16,186 bases of DNA. Source: an uncultured Bacteroidota bacterium (GTDB lineage Bacteria > Bacteroidota > Bacteroidia > Chitinophagales > Chitinophagaceae). This document shows, in pieces, positions 13,415 through 16,186 of this stretch; within the stretch, counting starts at the first letter, position 1; each line of letters opens with the position of its first letter. The translations under genes and the position numbers were made by a program. The stretch covers positions 1 through 16,186 of the forward strand of contig CAIYVS010000033.1 of the NCBI GenBank assembly GCA_903929655.1, written 5' to 3'. The notes under the pieces are model-generated. The model saw nothing but the letters and a program-made list of their open reading frames with translations. It was not told the DNA's origin and searched no databases.

Positions 13415-14626
13415 ATGAAAAAGACATTTTTTATTGCAGGCGCATTTTTCGTGCTGGCGCTGGCTTCGCAGTCCTGCAAGAAATCATCACCTGCAGCTAC
13501 CACCACAGTAAATGTAAGCGGCTTGTTCTCCATCACGGGCAACTGGTCCTCACTGGGCATTGATTCCCGTGAGGCATTGCAACTGGCAACAGCAGATATT
13601 AATACCTACCTGCAGAATAAGAATGCATCCTTCCGCATGTCGGTATCTTTTTATGATACCAAACTGAACCCCGACAGCGCACAACAGGCTTTTATGGCCG
13701 CCAGTAACGCAGGCACTCATTTTATCATTGGGCCGCAGTCCAGCGCAGAGCTGGCAGTGCTGGTGCCACTGGCCGATGCTGCCAAAATGATAGTGGTGAG
13801 CCAGGGCAGCACTGCGGGCAGCCTGGCCATTGCCGGTGACCCCGTGTTCCGCTTTTGCCCCAACGACAAAGTGGAAGGCCCTGCCATAGCTAATACCATT
13901 TATAAAGCAGGTGTGAGGGGCCTGGTGACCCTGCCGCGCAATGATGCAGGTAACCTCGGCTTGCAATCATCAACCGGCGCAGCTTTTGTTGCAAAAGGCG
14001 GTACCGTAAATGCCATGAGCGCCTATAGCAGCACTACTACCGATTTCAGCAGCGTGATAGCCGATCTGAAAACACAAGTGAGCCAATTGGTGGGCACTTA
14101 TGGCGCAGCCAATACTGCTGTTTACCTGGCTTCGTTTGACGAAGGCGCCGATATCTTTGCCCTTGCCGCAGGCGACTCTGTGCTGAGCAGTGTGAAATGG
14201 TATGGCGGAGACGGTATAGCGCTGAGCAATATCCTGCTGAGCAATACAAGTGCCGGAGATTTTGCCATTAAAACCGGATTTTTTGCGCCTTCTTATGGCC
14301 TGCCGGTATCATTGCAAAGTATATGGCAGCCGGTTTCAGACCGCATTAATGCCGCCACCGGCATTGCCCCGGATGCCTTTGCACTGGCGGCCTATGATGC
14401 GATGTGGGTCATCGCTTATACACTGGAAGCAACAAACGGCTCTACCGCAGATTTTAACAAGCTAAAAACCAGCTTTCCGCTGATAAGTAACAGCTACGAT
14501 GGTATTACCGGGGTCACCAAACTGGACAGTTTTGGCGACAGGGCTTCCGGCACTTTCGACTATTGGGGCATTGCCAAAGACAGCGCCGCGCACTATGGCT
14601 GGAAGGTAGTAGGGGAGAGTGAATAA
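13415..14626 (+). CDS. Periplasmic-binding-protein-like lipoprotein (type I fold)
   Basis: A 403-residue exported protein from ATG 13415 (407 from ATG 13403), resembling branched-chain amino-acid/amide-type ABC substrate-binding proteins (Peripla_BP_6). The signal MKKTFFIAGAFFVLALASQS precedes a cysteine (SQSCKKSS) that is probably lipidated. The two-lobe type I pattern is visible: VSGLFSITGNWSSLG, REALQLATADIN, then HFIIGPQSSAELAVLVPLAD and MIVVSQGSTAGSL in lobe 1, and GVRGLVTLPRNDAGNLGLQSS, DFSSVIADLKTQV, VKWYGGDGIALS and DAFALAAYDAMWVIAYTLEA further on. No permease or ATPase gene is next to it, so transport is not implied; it may sense or bind a ligand. The start at 13415 suits both the signal peptide and the weak -7-like TATATTGG. 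Hairpin repeats bracket the gene. Confidence 0.87.
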   Translation: MKKTFFIAGAFFVLALASQSCKKSSPAATTTVNVSGLFSITGNWSSLGIDSREALQLATADINTYLQNKNASFRMSVSFYDTKLNPDSAQQAFMAASNAGTHFIIGPQSSAELAVLVPLADAAKMIVVSQGSTAGSLAIAGDPVFRFCPNDKVEGPAIANTIYKAGVRGLVTLPRNDAGNLGLQSSTGAAFVAKGGTVNAMSAYSSTTTDFSSVIADLKTQVSQLVGTYGAANTAVYLASFDEGADIFALAAGDSVLSSVKWYGGDGIALSNILLSNTSAGDFAIKTGFFAPSYGLPVSLQSIWQPVSDRINAATGIAPDAFALAAYDAMWVIAYTLEATNGSTADFNKLKTSFPLISNSYDGITGVTKLDSFGDRASGTFDYWGIAKDSAAHYGWKVVGESE

Positions 14627-14654
14627 AGGGACAGGTAGAAGGGGGCAGGTCGAA
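14627..14654 (+). repeat. Heptad/14-bp tandem repeat directly after the binding-protein stop
   Basis: AGGGACA, GGTAGAA, GGGGGCA, GGTCGAA: four heptads forming two 14-bp units that match at 11 of 14 positions. The run begins at the base after TAA. Confidence 0.65.
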
Positions 14655-14762
14655 GGTTTTTTGCTTTCGGACATGAGGATAATGCTATTGGCAATCTCAA
14701 GATTAAACGCTCATAACAGATAGTCTTAATTGCCTCCTTGATATTTTGTTTAGCCACTTACA

Positions 14763-14783
14763 GCGAAGTGAAAAAATACTTCG
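14763..14783. repeat. 21-bp hairpin repeat, copy 2
   Basis: Identical to 13236-13256. It lies between the convergent stops of the binding-protein gene (14626) and the beta-barrel gene (14803). The T-run after the stem is weak on both strands, so a terminator role is uncertain. Confidence 0.85.
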
Positions 14784-14802
14784 AATTTGTTTAAAACGGG
14801 CA

Positions 14803-15468
14803 CTACGATTGACGAAGAGCAACAAGCCCGCCAACACTGATATATATGCAGGTGTTCCTATCTGCAACCGTGCCATAATTGTTAATAGGCTTTAAGCCAT
14901 AGTTATAACCTAAACGAAAAAATAAACCATTTTTAAATTCGTAACCTATGTTCAGATTAATACCCAGTTCAACTAGGGCCAGCTTGTCGAGAGAGTGGCC
15001 GAATAGCAGGCCATGGCTGCCTCCTTTATAGGTAAGGCTGTCAATGGTAACATCATCCGTTTTAAGCGTGCCATTAACACCAACAGACACATAGGGACCT
15101 CCTCCCAAAACCAATTTACCTTGGCCCACACTCAATTTCCCTAAAATATTTAAAGGAATATGCATATAGTCAAGCCGCATGACTGTATGAGGGGAGATGC
15201 CGCCCTGGTATGCATACTGAGGTTGATCGGCACCCATCATCGAAAACAAGAGGCCTGGCTGAATGGAAATATAGTCACTAACAGGGAAATCCATTATCGC
15301 GCCTATTCGCAGCCCATAAAGTCTGTTATAAGCCATATTAGGGCTCCCCCCGGTTTCACTGAAAGTGCTCATGTTGAGGCCCACTTCCAGCCCCAGGTGC
15401 TTTTGAGCATAAGTTTGGGTGAAAGAGAGCGAGAAGCATAAAACAAATAGGGATATTTTTTTTATCAT
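14803..15468 (-). CDS. Outer-membrane beta-barrel protein (OMP_b-brl_2 type)
   Basis: A 221-residue outer-membrane barrel of the PorT-like class. The signal peptide is MIKKISLFVLCFSLSFTQTYA with cleavage before QKHLGLEVGLNMSTF. Barrel-type strands include RLYGLRIGAIMDFPV, YISIQPGLLFSMMG, LDYMHIPLNILGKLSVG (the family's Y-x-IP motif), GKLVLGGGPYVSVGVNG, ALVELGINLNIGYEFKNGLFFRLGYNYGLKPIN and a final CIYISVGGLVAL. It is related in type to the 5226-6038 gene but shorter. It is transcribed toward the binding-protein gene (convergent) and has its own promoter-like elements upstream. The specific role is unknown. Confidence 0.9.
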   Translation of the reverse strand: MIKKISLFVLCFSLSFTQTYAQKHLGLEVGLNMSTFSETGGSPNMAYNRLYGLRIGAIMDFPVSDYISIQPGLLFSMMGADQPQYAYQGGISPHTVMRLDYMHIPLNILGKLSVGQGKLVLGGGPYVSVGVNGTLKTDDVTIDSLTYKGGSHGLLFGHSLDKLALVELGINLNIGYEFKNGLFFRLGYNYGLKPINNYGTVADRNTCIYISVGGLVALRQS

Positions 15469-15563
15469 ACAGGTGTATTTGCTGATGTAAGGGATGTACT
15501 AAGATGCTAAGGTAAATAAGGGTATCAAATTATCAAAAAAACATAAGGACTGCACACCTGTAT
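15467..15563. repeat. Spaced 10-bp perfect inverted repeat at the beta-barrel gene start
   Basis: Arms ATACAGGTGT (15467-15476) and ACACCTGTAT (15554-15563), 77 bp apart. The proximal arm overlaps the start codon (15468-15466) and the distal arm lies beyond the promoter-like elements. Confidence 0.55.
15507..15537 (-). promoter_or_regulatory. Putative promoter of the second beta-barrel gene
   Basis: The minus strand has TTTG (15537-15534), 19 bp, then TACCTTAG (15514-15507), which has one mismatch to TAnnTTTG. ATG 15468 is 38 bp downstream. Confidence 0.45.
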
Positions 15564-15612
15564 CGCGAAAAGGATATTTGCGTTTTGCTAAGATCCTGAA
15601 CAAGGGGGGAAA

Positions 15613-15644
15613 GGCCGGGCAATGATGGAAGACTGCTTAGCCGG
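15613..15644. repeat. Degenerate 32-bp element, copy B
   Basis: Same length and orientation as copy A at 13256-13287. The first 10 and last 11 bases are identical and the core GAAGACT is shifted by two bases. The GCCGG..AA / TT..CCGG ends can pair. Confidence 0.5.
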
Positions 15645-15677
15645 TGAGGGCGATTGCCAATGACCGAAAACATTATT

Positions 15678-16037
15678 TTAAGACCCTGTCTTTCCAAGGA
15701 ACTTATTGGCAAGTTCAAGTTTTGCGGGAAATAAAATGCTGCCTGAAATACCTGTAAGTTCTTTATCAAACTTCAATATGATCCTTGAAGCTTTTTTCCT
15801 TGTTTTTTTAAGAGGCATCGGCTTAATCGTACTGTTCTTGGTTTTATGTATTACTCCCATGGATATAAAATTACGATTTATTTCTTTTTATGATAAAGAC
15901 AAGATAATTTTTCCCCGGAATAAATACTTCTTTAACATGTTTACATCAAACATCGCTTGCCCGAACCTAAAAGGGGCAGTCGAATCGCAAAATCCCAACT
16001 TATTCATGAGCCGCAAAATCCCTTCTTTAGCTTTCAT
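15678..16037 (-). pseudogene. Possible decayed small gene split by an in-frame stop
   Basis: In one minus-strand frame, ATG 16037 opens 49 codons (MKAKEGILRLMNKLGF...RFGQAMFDVNMLKKYLFRGK) to a TAA at 15890-15888. The same frame continues for another 69 codons to TAA at 15680-15678, including an internal ATG at 15860 and a basic stretch PMPLKKTRKKASRIILKFDK. Lys-rich composition on both sides of the single stop is compatible with one interrupted gene of about 120 codons or two small genes. An opposite-strand frame covers the same stretch, and the region is AT-rich, so chance cannot be excluded. I recognise no family. Confidence 0.22.
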
Positions 16038-16074
16038 TGTGACCTGATGGGTATTGGGATATCCACATTGAAAA

Positions 16075-16164
16075 TTCCGGTTTCTTCCGGTTTTTTCCGT
16101 GGGCGGAAATTTGATTATTGATTTAAGTTATTGAAAATCAGTTAATTGTTTTTGAAAGTTCCGG
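16075..16164. repeat. TTCCGG boxes at 10-bp period plus two hairpins
   Basis: TTCCGG at 16075 and 16085 and TTCCG at 16095 are spaced exactly 10 bp, with a further TTCCGG at 16159. TTTCCG/CGGAAA (16094-16099 with 16104-16109) and TGATTT/AAATCA (16119-16124 with 16135-16140) can form two successive hairpins. The window ends soon after, so what this controls is unseen. Confidence 0.6.
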
Positions 16165-16186
16165 TTTTGTGAAAAAAATAAAAAGC

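Larger units (their letters stand above)
15564..16186. other. Region with no confident gene at the right edge
   Basis: About 620 bp. It holds the second 32-bp element (15613-15644), a minus-strand frame broken by one stop (15678-16037), a plus-strand hydrophobic frame opposite it (15706-16047), and a repeat-rich end (16075-16186). I cannot support a functional gene. Confidence 0.4.

Noticed and set aside
13162..13966. Two minus-strand frames across the binding-protein gene start and 5' half
   Set aside because: They overlap a complete signal peptide and binding-protein domain on the plus strand.
15706..16047. Plus-strand frame of 113 codons with a hydrophobic stretch
   Set aside because: It starts without any promoter or ribosome site, and its hydrophobic part is the complement of Lys-rich codons on the other strand. 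Neither reading is convincing, and the minus frame is only slightly better.
1..16186. CRISPR array, defence cassette or mobile-element genes
   Set aside because: No regularly spaced repeat-spacer structure, transposase, recombinase, toxin-antitoxin pair or phage gene was seen on either strand.

Overview
The window looks like a chromosomal stretch of a Bacteroidota genome, probably of the Chitinophagaceae/Sphingobacteriia type. Four things point there: many small outer-membrane beta-barrel proteins with signal peptides ending in AQ; LytTR/LytS regulators and LiaF-like proteins; promoter -7 boxes of the Bacteroidota form TAnnTTTG in front of most genes; and Shine-Dalgarno sequences that are mostly absent. 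This is inference from gene content; no 16S rRNA or marker-gene tree is possible here.

Layout. (1) 1-404: the 5' part of a secreted or outer-membrane protein gene (minus strand), cut by the window edge. (2) 486-3433: a minus-strand operon read right to left, LiaF-like membrane protein, DUF4288 protein, LytS-type histidine kinase, LytTR response regulator. It is preceded by three GGTAA sites at an exact 21-bp period. (3) 3639-4385: a lipoprotein with two cytochrome-c-like domains. (4) 4839-5099: a small helical protein. (5) 5226-6038 and 6194-6943: a beta-barrel protein and an SDR oxidoreductase, divergently transcribed. (6) 7104-9243: a DegP/HtrA periplasmic protease and ispF of the MEP isoprenoid pathway, each with its own signals. 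(7) 9287-9371: tRNA-Leu(GAG). (8) 9552-10691: an orphan sensor histidine kinase, divergent from a small membrane protein and a GT2 glycosyltransferase (10778-12070). (9) 12172-12555: a small lipoprotein whose only sensible start is CTG. (10) 12716-13012: an HU-family protein. (11) 13415-14626: an orphan periplasmic-binding lipoprotein. (12) 14803-15468: a second beta-barrel protein. (13) 15469-16186: no confident gene, but several repeats.

The common theme is the cell envelope (sensing, protein quality control, outer-membrane proteins, lipoproteins, glycosyl transfer) with a few housekeeping genes. I see no CRISPR array, transposase, integrase, phage gene or defence cassette.

The structure not explained by gene calls is repeat-based. 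Tandem 7-bp repeats sit at or directly after the stop codons of five genes, with a different heptad at each. An identical 21-bp hairpin repeat brackets the binding-protein gene. A degenerate 32-bp element occurs twice, and TTCCGG boxes recur at a 10-bp period near the right edge.
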